Source of the DNA: Ziziphus jujuba
Lineage: Eukaryota; Streptophyta; Magnoliopsida; Rosales; Rhamnaceae
Reading direction: 5' to 3'
Assembly (NCBI RefSeq): GCF_031755915.1
Contig: NC_083379.1
Span: 18,151,501 to 18,215,500 of the forward strand
Length of the DNA stretch: 64,000 bases
Shown: positions 24,200 through 36,999 of the stretch, in pieces
How positions within the stretch are numbered: position 1 is the first letter of the stretch
How the letters are laid out: every line of letters starts with the position of its first letter
Translations under genes and position numbers: made by a program
The notes under the pieces: model-generated
What the model was told of the DNA's origin: nothing
The model's input: the letters and a program-made list of their open reading frames with translations, nothing else
Databases searched by the model: none

Positions 24200-27100
24200 A
24201 ATCAATAATCATGTATCATCCATTAACCGATCTACATAGTTAAATAAAAGACTTCCATCTGTACACACATTTATCTTCCAAATAACTTCAATGTATAGAA
24301 ACCCTACCACATATAGTGGAAAAATAAATAGATTACATTTCAAAATAAATTATTTTTTTAAAACATTCAATTTAATTTGCAATTTCAAAAAATAAGGAAT
24401 AAATATATATATCTAATTATACATTTTGGGGCTTAAACAACTAACAAAATTCAATTTCAAAATTATCTTCTTTGAGCTCAAAAAGCTAGTTAATATGTCT
24501 AATATGAAAATTCTTCCTCATCTAAACATCTATTTTTGGAGATAATTCTACCATGTTTATATCGTAAATTACATATTGAAAAGGATCTAATATGAAAACA
24601 ATATGATAAGAAAAATCAAAACTCAAACATATACGATAATAATTCAATCATAACACAGTATATCAAGAATTTTAAACTACCTATAAATGGCACAAGAATG
24701 AAATCTTTTTCCAGGATTTGAACTTATCCAACATTTTCTCATTACAACTTCTTTTTCACCTAGACATAAGCATCTAGCACCAGCATCACTACAGGTGAGC
24801 CTAAATGAAGAAAACATTGCTTCGTTTGGGGTTCCTTCATTTCTTAATCCTTCTGGTTGCTTCTTTCCACATGATTACGTTTTAAATTTCTGCTTCTCTT
24901 CCACTTCTTCTATTCTTCTTTCTTTTTCTTCATTTTTCCTGTCTTTTCTGAATATCTAATTTCAACAACCAAATTAGGTTGAAGCCAGGGATTTGCCACG
25001 TGACACTCACGTTCAAGGTCTTTAACACAAATTATTTTAATTTTCTTTTACTAATTTTAAAATTCACTAAAACAAATTTATTTAATTTTAATCGATTTAG
25101 CCACCAAAATTTGGCCATGTGACAATCACGCTCAGTCACAATTAACAGCTTTGTTAAGCAAATATGTGAATTGGATCAATTTGCATCGATTTTGAAATGT
25201 TGGGGCCCAATTTGCAAATTTACCCTTATTTGTTATTTATTTCCACATGATTTATGATTGATAATTTTTACAACTCAAATCATTAGCTAAAATAGCTAAA
25301 TACTTGACTGTTTTGATTCTAGCAAGTCACAGAGTGCTCAAGTAATAAACTAAGTGAAAAAAAGCATTATCATAATAAACTAAATGAAAAAGAGCATTAT
25401 CCCATAAGGATTGATTGTTGTAGACAAAAATTTATATCTAGCTTAGTATTTAAGAGTTTTACTAATTAACTTTATTTGAAAAATTCGATTCAAGTGTAAA
25501 TTCAGAAGAAATAAAAAATTCAAACTAAAACAACCACTAATTAAAACAAACTTAAAAGAAATTAAAACCAACACCACCAATTTGTAGAAAACCAAGTAAT
25601 TGAACTTCTCATAACTTGACTTCACCTCAGTCTCTCATATAATTCTTCAATTGATAATTTTAATTTCCTTCCTTTTCAATTATTAACTATAGGTTTCTAA
25701 ATTCACTAACTCCCTCTGTCAAGGTAAAACTATATTAAAGGTAATTAATTACAAAATTGGAATTTATTTTTAGTTTTACCAATTACTTAAAAAATTAAGT
25801 TATCCATCAATAACCCAAGCCAAATTGACTCTTTCAATCTCTTCTAGCCTAAATTACGATTACCCAAGATCTAATAGGTTTTCTCAAGCTCAATTGTTTC
25901 TCAGATTGTGTTTATCTAGTTCTAGATTCATCAATTACACTTTTCTCAAAGTTATAATCTTTGAATCTAACCAATATCCAATCAAATTCTCAAATCAATC
26001 AAAATTAACCAATTAGGTCTGTACATTAACAATCCGAGCTACATCAATGTCCTAGATCCAAGATATGGCCATACATGTTTAACAGAAAATCAAATATAAA
26101 AACAAAAGAGAACTCCATAGCTAAAATCATTGGCTTATTCATAAAACCAAGAATTCTTTTTTGAAAAATAAGAAAATTAAGAGAAGTAGAGAATTAGAGA
26201 AAGCTCAATAGATAATGGCACTTCCAAACTAACCTAAAACCTTGGGCTCTTTAAGAACTCAAAAACCCTAGAGCTTCTTTCTTTAGAAAATAATTTCTCT
26301 CTTTTAATTGTGGTGTCTAAATTCCATAATCCCCTTCCCTCCTTGTCTTGTGTGTTTAGGAAAAAAAATAATATATAAAGTCACCTTTCAAGAATTTCAC
26401 TAAATTATACCTTTACCCTGTTTGTCTTAATCTTCACATTTCATCAAAATAGTCACATGCAAGGTCACATACCTCATCAAAGACTAAGCCTTGAACTCCA
26501 AGCATAACACCTAGCTGAATTTTTTAGCCAAATAAAGGGGAAATTAAGTGAGTTGGCATGCCATTCCTTCTTTATGGAGCACTTGAGCTTGGTGTGTGCA
26601 GTTCCTTAGTGAAGTGTAGAGACTTAGCCTCAATCTTCTTACTTAACTCTCAAGAAAATACTCTATAACTTCAAGTTTTAGTCAATAATCTTCATAAACC
26701 TCAATTGAAGCTTGTCCTGTAAAAAGAGAACCAAACATATAAAAAACAACCAAAAGCTTAAGAAATCTAATAAGTAATCAAGCTTAGATGGACAAGATTA
26801 GTGAGTAAACTATTTATTAATCAATTTAACCGCTTTTCTTTGCATAAATGTTTTTCCATTTTGGTGAGCCTTCTTTGAAAAGCAATCGGTTAATACCCGG
26901 AGAATGAGTAAGGTAAAAACGGTTTGACCAATCTTAATTTGCTTTCACGGAAGCCTGAGTATTTTAACTTTATTTTTTTTCATAGTAGAGTTAAAATTTA
27001 GCTTTATACTTAAGGAGAGATTGTCCATTAAATTTGAGGTAGAAAAAGATCTTGTCCAGATTTTTTTTTTTTTTTTAGGCAGCAATAAAGTTAGGAAAAC

Positions 27101-28010
27101 ATGCAATTTTTCAAAAAACATTTTCCTTTTTTTTTTTTTTTCTTTCTTTCTTTTTACTACTTTAATGCAACCAAATTAAGAATTTATGTTCTAAATCTGG
27201 TAATCATAAATAAATAGTAAAAAAAAAAATATAAATAACAATTATTTCTTTTAGCTTTGTTTACATTTATTAAAAAAAAAAAAATCATTCAGAACCCAAA
27301 TAAGTTAGAATGATAAACCGAGGCCTTAACCGTCATAGGATTTTCAATTAAGTGGAGGGAAATTAGTAAACAAAACTAGAGAAAAATAAATATCGCCAAC
27401 CTCTTCAATCCTCAATAAATCATAGATCATAGACCTTTGCATGGTTCTTTTAATTTAAAAGATTAGAAGGAAAGAAAATTCTCCCAATACCTTTCTGTTA
27501 TTTTCTTTTATTTATTTATTTATTTTGTTTTCCCCTTGAACTCGCTTATTTATTTTCTTTGTTTTGTTTTCTCTCAAATCTCTGGATTTCTTCCTCAAAT
27601 TTTTTTTTCTCCCTTGCTTCATGTATTTAAAGGAAAAAATTATCAGTTATTTGATTAACTAACCACTCATGAAAAGTGGGATAACGAGTGGTAACTGACC
27701 ATTCTCTATTTTAACATGTAATGCCCCTTGTTTATTCTTTTATTTTTTTTTTATTTTCCTTTTCGTTGAAAAGGATTTAGATCCGCTTTTTCCATATCCA
27801 TTTTTGTATGGATAAGATACAAGAGATAAGTGGAACATGGTTGGTAAACACCTCCCCACCAATTCTCACTTCCAACATGACAAACCTTTTATTTTTTATC
27901 ATTATTATCTTTTATTGCAATCTGACGGAAGGGGTATTTTAATTTAGGTCAAAGTTTGAACCTTAAAAGTATACTCTCAGTGGTTTTACCACCAAGCCAA
28001 ACCTAGAAGC
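24200..28010. other. Long noncoding stretch, mostly unassigned
   Basis: About 3.8 kb without a recognisable gene. It holds a pair of similar short blocks about 120 bp apart near 24990 and 25110 (CCACGTGACACTCACG and CCATGTGACAATCACG); AT- and T-rich tracts at 27060-27290; and (TTTA)n at about 27510-27525. The 25440-26760 part has the texture of a decayed noncoding retroelement, but no LTR pair or primer site was found. Frames 25443-25625 and 25825-26016 have no motif. Confidence 0.4.
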
Positions 28011-28034
28011 ACTTAAATGGTAGCAATTAGCTGT

Positions 28035-28470
28035 GTTGATTCCTCAGTACTACTTGAAGCCAGATTTTGAGAAGTTTGACGACATTATTGGTTCTCCCAA
28101 TGAGCATTTAGCATATTTTGTGTTAGTTTATGCATAATCTGCTTAATCAGTAATCGAAGGGAGCCATTTTTATCTTGTATACTCAATTACCAGTGGGTTC
28201 AATAAACACTTGGGTTGACATGCAAAGAGCATTTCTTGCACTGTTTTTTAGTTCTAAGAAAAAAAAAAATTCAATAATTAATTTGGCAGAAGCTAAATAG
28301 AAGCTACATGAAAATATCAATAATTTTATTACGTGGTGGAGAAATCTTAACCTTTAATGCCTAGAAGGCTACTTGAGCAATCTACAATATAAATGTGCTC
28401 TAATAATATTCGTCCAGGCATTGCAAAATTTGTTGTCATTACAAAACCTACAAATTAAATCGTGAACATA
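28035..28470 (+). pseudogene. Ty3/gypsy-type gag fragment
   Basis: Pieces in shifting plus-strand frames read PQYYLKPDFEKFDDIIGSP then NEHLAYFV (28040-28120), QLPVGSINTWVDMQRAFLAL (28185-28245), NLAEAKQ-like wording, and HENINNFITWWRNLNL (28305-28355). This is the order of the plant retrotransposon gag family (PF03732-like: W..M...F...F, then E..IE.Y...WR.L). An in-frame stop after AEAK, another after RNLNL and frameshifts make it dead. No LTR or pol lies next to it; the Helitron end at 28762 follows. Confidence 0.7.
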
Positions 28471-28761
28471 TTCACTTTAAATAAAAGAATGTGGTATAAT
28501 TTTTCTTTAAAATGCTAGACCTGGTCCTTTCCTTTAAGCCATAAGCTTTTATTTAATATTATGACTTCTCAATGAAATCAAAATTGGAGATGGAGAAAGT
28601 GAATCAAGTCTCGAGCATCACATGCGTATATAATTTTTTCGTGCTTGCTCAACGAGGGCATTTGTTAAACCAAAAAAAAAAAAAAAAAAAGATAATAAGG
28701 AAATAAAATGATGACATGGAAATAAGTAGTGGTCAGCTACCACTTTTCTTGACTCCATGAA

Positions 28762-29930
28762 CTAGATATAGGCCCATGCAATGCACGGCATATATAATTA
28801 TGGTACATTATTTTGATAATAAGACATAAAAAGTATTATAATCAAATCAAACATAAATCATTATAAAAATAATATTAAACCAAAACTTTCAATTCAATAT
28901 AACTAATCTAAATTTTGAAAAATTTCTTAGAAGAACACATTAGTGGTTGAATTGGGAGGTTCTCCATCTTTATCACAAATTAATATCTTCAATCATTTTT
29001 TATTTGTAACTCTGGAGACTGCAACATATAGCTGTCCATGATTGAAAATTTATTTTTTAAGATAAAGTTCGACACACGGAAGAGATTGACTTTGGCTTTT
29101 GTTAATAGTCATTGCATATGATACAACCAAAGGATATTGTCTTCTTTGAAACTTAAAACATATCCTGGAGTCCGATGGAGTTAAAGCCATTCTTGGAATA
29201 AAAACTTTAAACCAAGCATTACTTCCTAAAATAAATTTGCCTTCGAGAAAATGATTGCCAAGCCAAGTAATGACCAATCTAGTCCCATTGCACAATCTCG
29301 AAGAATGATCAACATTTCTTAATAGCATAACGGGGATACTGACCTTCAATTTCAATTGAAATTCAGGTGTATAAAGATCTTTTATAAGATCAATGTTCAA
29401 ATTCGATCTGCAAGTTGCATCAGAACTTAGATATTTATTTTCCTTAATTTGATTAAGGGAATTCGTATATTCATTTCTCGATTCAACAATGTTAAAAGTT
29501 GGAGCAAGTTTGTCTTTTTTTGCAAATATGATGGGTCATTAATATTCTTTGAGAAAGAAGGATACGTGTTATTTACAATAGATGCAACTGAATCTTCTGT
29601 ATCCTTTATCAAAAGATCATTAGGTGTATCAATCATTCCATGACCATTGTTTGGACCGCCAGTTGTTCCATCTCCAATACTTGATATCCATTGTAAAAAA
29701 GCCTTCAATATTTCCTAATCAATGTCCAAGTCAACACTTTAAAGTCTTATTTTTTTGTCAACTTCAAAACTTTTCAATATTTTTATAAATATGATGAGTT
29801 TAAAGTTGCGAGGACAATATCTTGCCTACTTCTTTTTGGAATAACCAGCAAAATTTTTCTGAAATCTCCTCTAAACAAGACAATTTTACATCCAAAAGGT
29901 TGCTCCAAAGTTAATGAATTGCTAAATCTT
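28762..29930 (-). mobile_element. Helitron 3' portion with PIF1-type helicase
   Basis: The minus-strand element ends at CTAG (28762-28765) followed by T, with a hairpin just inside: on the minus strand CCGTGC and GCATGG arms separated by ATT, within 28774-28788. A CTRR end with a subterminal hairpin and insertion before T is the Helitron hallmark. The last 200 bp are nearly the reverse complement of 36770-36974, the end of a second family member. The 5' part with Rep and the helicase N-terminus is missing; similarity stops at the AT-repeat block near 29930. Confidence 0.85.
28920..29928 (-). pseudogene. PIF1-type Helitron helicase, C-terminal part
   Basis: Read right to left: GCKIVLFRGDFRKILLVIPK (near 29870-29820) is the motif around the conserved GGDFRQ block; then RQDIVLATLNSSYL. 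The frame 29427-29708 has FLQWISSIGDGT and VNNTYPSFSKNINDPSYLQ. The frame 29050-29400 has LCNGTRLVITWLGNHFLEGK and YAMTINKSQSQS, then, past a stop, FNHGQLYVAVSRVTNKK, the classical PIF1 motif VI region. In rolling-circle transposons this helicase is the C-terminal half of the RepHel protein. Here the Walker A region and Rep are absent and several stops and frameshifts are present, so it cannot be active. Confidence 0.9.
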
Positions 29931-30100
29931 ATATATATTTATATATATATATATATATAAAATATTACATTGTATAATATAATAATCACAATAATAATAT
30001 AATAATAATAATATTATATATTATATAGTATATTATATACACATGCAAAATATTATACATATTATATATAATATTATACATATAATATTATATTGTATAA
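29930..30100. repeat. AT-rich simple repeat
   Basis: Interrupted (AT)n and (AATAAT)n runs separate the decayed helicase from the next Helitron start. The small plus frame 30043-30264 is a low-complexity shadow. Confidence 0.8.
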
Positions 30101-33100
30101 TCTATATCTATATAATATATAAAAGAAAAACCGTATGCACCATATGTCAGCATATGCTTCTTCTAAATTCCCTCCAAAAACACCTTCTTATGTTTATTTT
30201 ATTTATAATTTATTTATTTATTTATTATTTTACCTTTTATATTTATATCCAAATATATATATAATCAATTTTTAATATAACAATCAAACAATTGATAAAA
30301 TGATATATGGTAATAATTTTGAAATAAATTTAAAATAAACAAAATATTTGATTTTATTTTATTTACCAAATAAGTCAAATACGTAAATGTATTTGCATAT
30401 GTATAGTTTCCTTAATTAAATATATTTTAAATATTTTTATATATACAAATATAGTTATATGGAAATTAATAAAGATATCTTTTATTTGAATATAAAAATA
30501 TAATATCATAAATAATAATTATTAAACATAGCAAAATAAGATTTATTTTCAAAATAAATTATTTGATCTTATTTTATTACCAATTAATATGTATTTTTTA
30601 TTATTATATTAAATAGACGGCTGAAGAAGACCAGATTTTGATCAATTATATTCAGACCAATGGGGAAGATCTTAAAAATCATTACCCAAGAATGCTAGTA
30701 TTACCCTTTTTAAATTATATATATTTTTATTCTTATTATTATAATATCATATAATATAATATTTTAATATATTATTTATATATTTAATATATAAAAGAAG
30801 AAGAGTCAGTGCCACGTGTTATCGTAATTTTTTTTAAAATTTTCTCCAAAATTTGCAATAAAATAAAATATCATCTTTTTTATTATTATTATTTATGATC
30901 CTATTAAAATATTAGTCAACACCAAATTGAACAACTATTTAAAATATGATATTTTTTTACCTTTTATAATTGTATCAAAAAATATATAAAATTTATTATT
31001 ATAATCATTAAATATATATATATGACATAGAGTATTTCTATATATATAATAGATTTGGATATGAATTGAAAGAATTGATTGAAAGAGTATGATACTTTTA
31101 CCTTCTATTGGTTGTACCCAAAAATATATATTTTATTATTATAATATAATATATGTCATAAAAATTTGCATATATATGGCTCCCTTAATCAAATGTATTT
31201 TAAATATTTTTATATAAACAAATGTGATTATATGGAAATTAATAAACATATTTTCTTATTTTGACACAAAAAATTTCATGAATAATATAATTTTATTTTA
31301 TCAATGAAAAAATTTGACATATCTTTTTTAAAATAAAATTGTTAAGCATAGCAATGTGAGATTTATATTCAAAATAAATTATTTTATTTTATTTTATTTA
31401 CCAAATAAGTTAAATACATTTAGTTATAAATTACTAAATGTAACCTTCAGATTATTTAAAAATTTGATGTTCAATGTTTTGATGATTTTTATTCTTTTAT
31501 ATTTTTATTTTAGTTATTAAAGTTATTAAAGTTTTTTTGCTTTGTTTTATTTTTGAAAACCAAAAGCTATATGAGAAAACCAAGAGTTGAATGGGAAAAA
31601 TGTTTTTGGGGGTTTCAATTGAAATTAGCTAGTTGATGGAAAAAATTGATTGATTTTACGATTTTTGTTTTTGGTTTTTTTTTCATTATTTTATTTTATT
31701 TTATTTTTTGTTTTCTTTTTCTCAGGGAATTGCTGAAAGGAATGTTAGTATGCGTTTCCTCCTCATGTCTCGGGTGAAGCCTAAAGGGTAGGAGAGTGAT
31801 CATGTGTTTAAAATGAGAGTAGTTTAGAGAAATAATCTAAGTATTTTATTATTGTATTTTAAAATAATTTTTAAATATTTAATTGGAAACTTTTTTCCCC
31901 CAAAAAAAAAAAAAGTTTAACTAGAGATTTGGAGTTGTTATAAAAAATTAAATATCTAATTAGAGAAAATAGTTTTTTTAAAATATTATAAAGTAATAAT
32001 GGTATATATCTTCTTCCCCCCCCCCCCCCCCCCTCCCTCTTTTACTTCCTTTTCGTTTTAGTTTTGGTAGAAACACGCTATATGCTCACGTACCTACTGA
32101 CATAAATCAAATCAATTGTAGTTGTCATTGAAAAATAAAAAATAAAAAGAAATAAGAAGCATTTTTAGTTGTTAGTAAGTTTGCTTGAAATTAGTTTTAA
32201 ACATTTTTTTCTTAAGTTTAAATTAGATTTATAAATTGAAATCTATATAATATATAAAAATAGATATCAGGTATTATTATAATGTTTATAAAGATGATTA
32301 CATCATCAAGTCGCCAGGGCAATAGGCACAACACTGAGCAATAGTAGGCACTAGTTAGTATAGTAGTAAATAGTAACCTCTATAAACCATATTCTGTACA
32401 CTTTATGTGCAGCCTGAATCATTAATAACTTTGATATTTTTATCTAATTTTTAAATTTACTCTCTCACTTCCATTTTAAACCTTTCGTATTTCTATAAAA
32501 ACTTATGTTTTTAGTTCTTTCAAATTTATCAATTATACAGTGATAATGAGTGGTTTTCTCAAATAGATCTGCTTAATTTTATAATCAAAACATGTCTAAA
32601 AAGATAGTTATAATTAAAAATATTTTAAAAAATAATAATCTGTATATTAATATTTTTATTGTTTTGTTATATTTATTTTATGGGTAGATAATAAGATTTT
32701 ATATACAGTGATTAATGATAAAATAGATCTTTTAATTTGTATAATTTATATTTTAGTATCTTTATTCCTTTGTCATATTTATTTAATTGTAAAATAATAA
32801 ATTATCTTACAAGATAAAATATATGTAACAATTAATAAATTACCTTAAAAAGTAAAAAGTAAACAAGAATAATAATAATAATAATAATAAAGGTAATTAA
32901 ATTATATTATAAGGATTTAATATAAAAAAATTAATTATTTACAAAGAATAAAAAAAAGATAGTTAGAATAAAAAAATATTAAAAATAGATTTATTTTCTC
33001 TTTATTATATTTATTTTATTGTAAAATAAAAAATATTTTGTATATGGTAATTAATAATTACATTCCATACATTAATACATATACATATATAGATGTGCAA

Positions 33101-33790
33101 TAAATGAAATTTTAATATCATAATATACAGATATCAATAATGAAATTGATCTCCTTATTTGATCTTAATAAAATATATCTAACCATAAATAAATTATCTT
33201 ATAGGGTTATATGGTAAATAATAATGGTCATAATAATAACAATAATAAATATAATTATATTATATTATGAGGATTTAATATAGGCAAATTAATGAATTGT
33301 AATATCATAATATATAAATTTCAATATCATAATATAATTAATTATTTGAAATTAATAATGATGATTCAATATTATAATATATAGATTTCATTAATAAAAT
33401 TGATCTCCTTATTTAATCTTCTTAAAAGAGGTATGGTGATCATACATGGTCAATTTTCAAGTTAATTCAAATAATAAAGAAAAAGTTTTTAATTTGGAAT
33501 GATGGCTTAATTTTAGGAATTGAGGAAAATTGACATTCATTATTCAGAATAATATTTGTATCCTTATAAAATTTGAAGGTCTTTATCTATAAATAGGTAA
33601 TGAAGCAAGTGATATTTAACTCCCAATAAATCAAACATATAACTATTTAACAATATTTCTTCTTTAATTTTAAATTTTGTTATAATAAAAATTATATAGT
33701 TAATTAATTGGATTCAATTTGAATATAATTAATTTTCAAAACCATATATTATAGTTATATACATCGTGCATCACACGATATCAATACTAG
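30101..33790 (+). mobile_element. Non-autonomous Helitron(s), plus strand
   Basis: It starts after an A at 30100 with TCTATATCTATATAATATA, followed by AAAAG and GTATGCACCATATGTCAGC, a start that recurs with variation at 30785, 32242 and 33791. The end is CTAG at 33787-33790 followed by T, preceded by the perfect hairpin ATCGTG-CATCA-CACGAT (33763-33779). No coding sequence is present. Because two further start-like sequences (about 30785 and 32242) lie inside, this may be one composite element or nested copies; the copy from 32242 to 33790 is about 1.5 kb. It includes a C18 run at 32016-32033. Confidence 0.65.
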
Positions 33791-36700
33791 TAATATATAA
33801 AAGAAGAAGCGTATGCACCATGTGTCAACACAACATTCTTCCAAATTCCCTTCAAAAACATATTTTTTAATTTTATTTATTATTATTATTTTATTATTTA
33901 TTATTTATTATTTATTATTCATTATCTTACCTTTTATCGGTACAACTGAATATATATAAAATTAAATTTTGATATAATTTAATTATATATGGTAATAATT
34001 TTGAAATATTTTTATTTTATTTATTAGTACTTATTATTTATCATTCATTATCTTTCCTTTTATGGATATAACAAAATATATATATAATTAATTATTTATA
34101 TAAATATACATAACTATTAAACAATTGATAAAATTAGACATGGTTTAAATTTTGAAATCATTTAAAAATAAATGAAATATTTGATATGATATTATTTACT
34201 AAATATATATTTATGGATTTGTGTAACCATAATTAAATATATAGGCCTATGTATGTACAACATATATATAATTAAAGATTTAGAGAACATTTCTTTGCAT
34301 GTACTATTATTTAATATTTGATTTTATTTTATTTACCAAATAAGTTAGATATATTTGGCTATAAATTAGTAAGTGACACTTCCTGGTTTTTTAAAATTTC
34401 AGTATTCAATTTTTTGTTAGTTTTTATTTCTCTCATATTTCTATTTTAGTGTTTAAGTTTTTTTGTTTTTATTATTTAATTTCAACTTTTTTTATTCATA
34501 CTAAATATGATCATGTTAATCATAAACATGTACATGAGTCAGGCTATGGATTTTGGAAAAAATTGATGATAGAAACTCTTCAAAAAGAAGAAGATGCTTT
34601 TGACGAAGAATTCTAAACTCTTCAAAAAGAAGAAGATACTTTTGACGAAGAATTCTTACTTATTGATTCACCTTTATCCATCAACTTTTTCAAGATAATG
34701 GATAAAAAAAAATAAAAATAAAAAGATGCAGGAGATTGTTCAGACCGAGGGCATGCAAGAAAATACAATACAATCATTCTAGCAATCAAGTGGTGTTGGA
34801 ATTTCTTGACTTTGAGACAGCTTCTTTAAACATGAAACAACTTAAGGAGATTAAGTGTCTATCCTAGATATTATATCTATATATATATATATATTTTTTT
34901 TTTTTTCTTATTATGCTTTTTCTATTGGGATTGAAATAATATAATGTTTTTATTTAGTTAGTATAAATTACAATATGGTTTTTTTTTTGTAGACAATATT
35001 TTTGTTTTTGTGGTTGGTTAATATAATTATTCTCTAATTAATATTTGTTAATATAAATATTGAAAACTAATATTTGTTTTTGTTGTTTTAGCATAATTTC
35101 CATCTATTAATTTAAGTGGCATCCATAGTTACACTCTTAATAATTACAATGATGAATATGATGATCTTTTCAAGTAAAGTTACATATGTTTGTTTTAACC
35201 CAAATAACAATCTAGATAATAATAATAATAATAATAGTAAGTTTCCTTATTTCTGTTGCATATTTTAATTTAAGTAATTAGTATGAAAATTTAGCCACCT
35301 CCATATTTAATTGTTTAAATTGGTGTATGTTGGAGTGAAGCATAAACACAATTTAGATGTAAACAATAACTTCTCCAAAAAAGGAAACAATGGTCAAATC
35401 AAGCTATTCATAAATTTATGGCATCACTAATGGAATTAATTCTCTGGCAATTTACGAAATTATTTAATTTTCTGCATATATGGTAAATTACCTGGACTTT
35501 TCTTAACAAAATAAACAAAAATTATACTTTTGTAAAACCAATTATACCAATTATAAATTAAAATAATATATAAGCTAATAAAATTAATCTTAGCTTTTGT
35601 AAAATCATTTGTACAGGTTCAAAAACAAGAAAAACAAAATCCTTTTTTTTATACGTAACCAAAAATGGGGTAGAAAATCTTTAAAATAAAAAAAAAGGTG
35701 GAGGGGTGGTTTCAAAGAAACAAAAAAGAAAGTAAAAAAGAAAAAAAATTGTTAATGGTTAATAAGAAAAAAAAGGGCAACGATTCTCTACTAAAAAAAC
35801 CAAAAATAATAAATTTTGGTCAACTATGCCGAAAAAAAGGGATATAGAATCATCGGGGTTTCAAAGAAGAGAGAAAAAAGAAAGTTAAAAAAAAAATTGT
35901 TAATGGTTAATAAGGAAAAAAGGGTTCTCTATTGGAAATAATAATAATAATAATAATAACTGTTTTTTTATTTTTTATTTTTCTTTTTGTTCCATGTTAG
36001 AACAGGAAATTTTCTAAAAAAAATAAAAAACAAAAATAATAACAAAATCAAGAAAATTAACTACTAATAAGGAAGTGTTGACCTATTTAATCAACCCTAA
36101 AACTATTTAAATTTTAATTATTTTATTTGAGGATAAATATCAATTTACCAACGAAATAACATCTTTCCATGATTATTTGATTTGTAACCATTATTTGTTA
36201 CATAAATTTATTGATACATAGATTTCTCCAAATATATAATAGTTAACTTTTTTTTTTTCCTTATCAAAATGTCATAGAAGAATCAAAATTAATTAAGCTA
36301 CTATATTGGTCAAGAAGCATATGAAGAGGATGAAATAACCGTTTTATATAGATTTTATTTATTATTACTTATTACTTATTATTATGATATATCTTTACAT
36401 TTTATGGATATAACCAAATATATATAAAATTAACTTTTGATATAAATATTCATATCTATCAAACAATTGATAAAATTATGCATGGTAATAATTTTGAAAT
36501 GAATTGGAAATAAATAAATTATTTGATTTTATCTTATTTACCAAATGTATATTTATGGCCTAATTAGTATACATATATATTATAATGGAATTATACATAT
36601 ATAAGGCCTAATATTAGATGGCCTAGTTAGCATAATGGCCTCACATGAAAGGAAATAAATTTTGGTCAACTATGCAGAAAAGAAAGGGTAGAGAAAGTTC

Positions 36701-36974
36701 CAAAGAAATTGAAAGAAGAAAGTAAATAAAAAATAAAATAAATTGTTAATGGTTAATAAGGAAAAAGATGGAGAACTTACCAATTCAACCACTAATGTGG
36801 TCTTTAAAGAAGTTTTTCAAAATTTGGATTAACTATGTTGCATTGAAAGTTTTGGTTTAATATTGTTTTTATGATCATTTATATATAATTTGATTATAAT
36901 TCTTTTTTCCAATTTATTATCAAACTAATGTGTGCCAATTATATATGCCGTGCATCGTACGAGCGTGTATCTAG
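33791..36974 (+). mobile_element. Second non-autonomous Helitron, plus strand
   Basis: A start-like sequence, TAATATATAAAAGAAGAAGC then GTATGCACCATGTGTCAAC, directly follows the end of the previous element. The end is CTAG at 36971-36974 followed by T, with the hairpin CGTGC-ATC-GTACG (one G-T pair) inside 36949-36961. The last 200 bp match the helicase-bearing element's end at 28762 in reverse. The inside is AT-rich, with three copies of an ATTGTTAATGGTTAATAAG-containing block (about 35748, 35900, 36741) and a 42-bp tandem duplication at 34573-34656. The start and end may belong to different, overlapping copies. Confidence 0.6.
34573..34656 (+). repeat. 42-bp tandem duplication
   Basis: Two adjacent copies of a unit starting AAACTCTTCAAAAAGAAG, differing by one base. 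The period is 14 codons, and one frame reads TLQKEEDAFDEEF twice with a stop between. It may be a scrap of an acidic coding region; no protein family is recognised. Confidence 0.7.
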
Positions 36975-36999
36975 TATAATATAATAATAACAGTAATAA

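Noticed and set aside
32016..32033. C18 run as a functional G-quadruplex element
   Set aside because: A single uninterrupted run with no spaced G-tracts nearby; more likely a slippage or assembly-sensitive homopolymer. The C25 run at 62092-62116 is treated in the same way.
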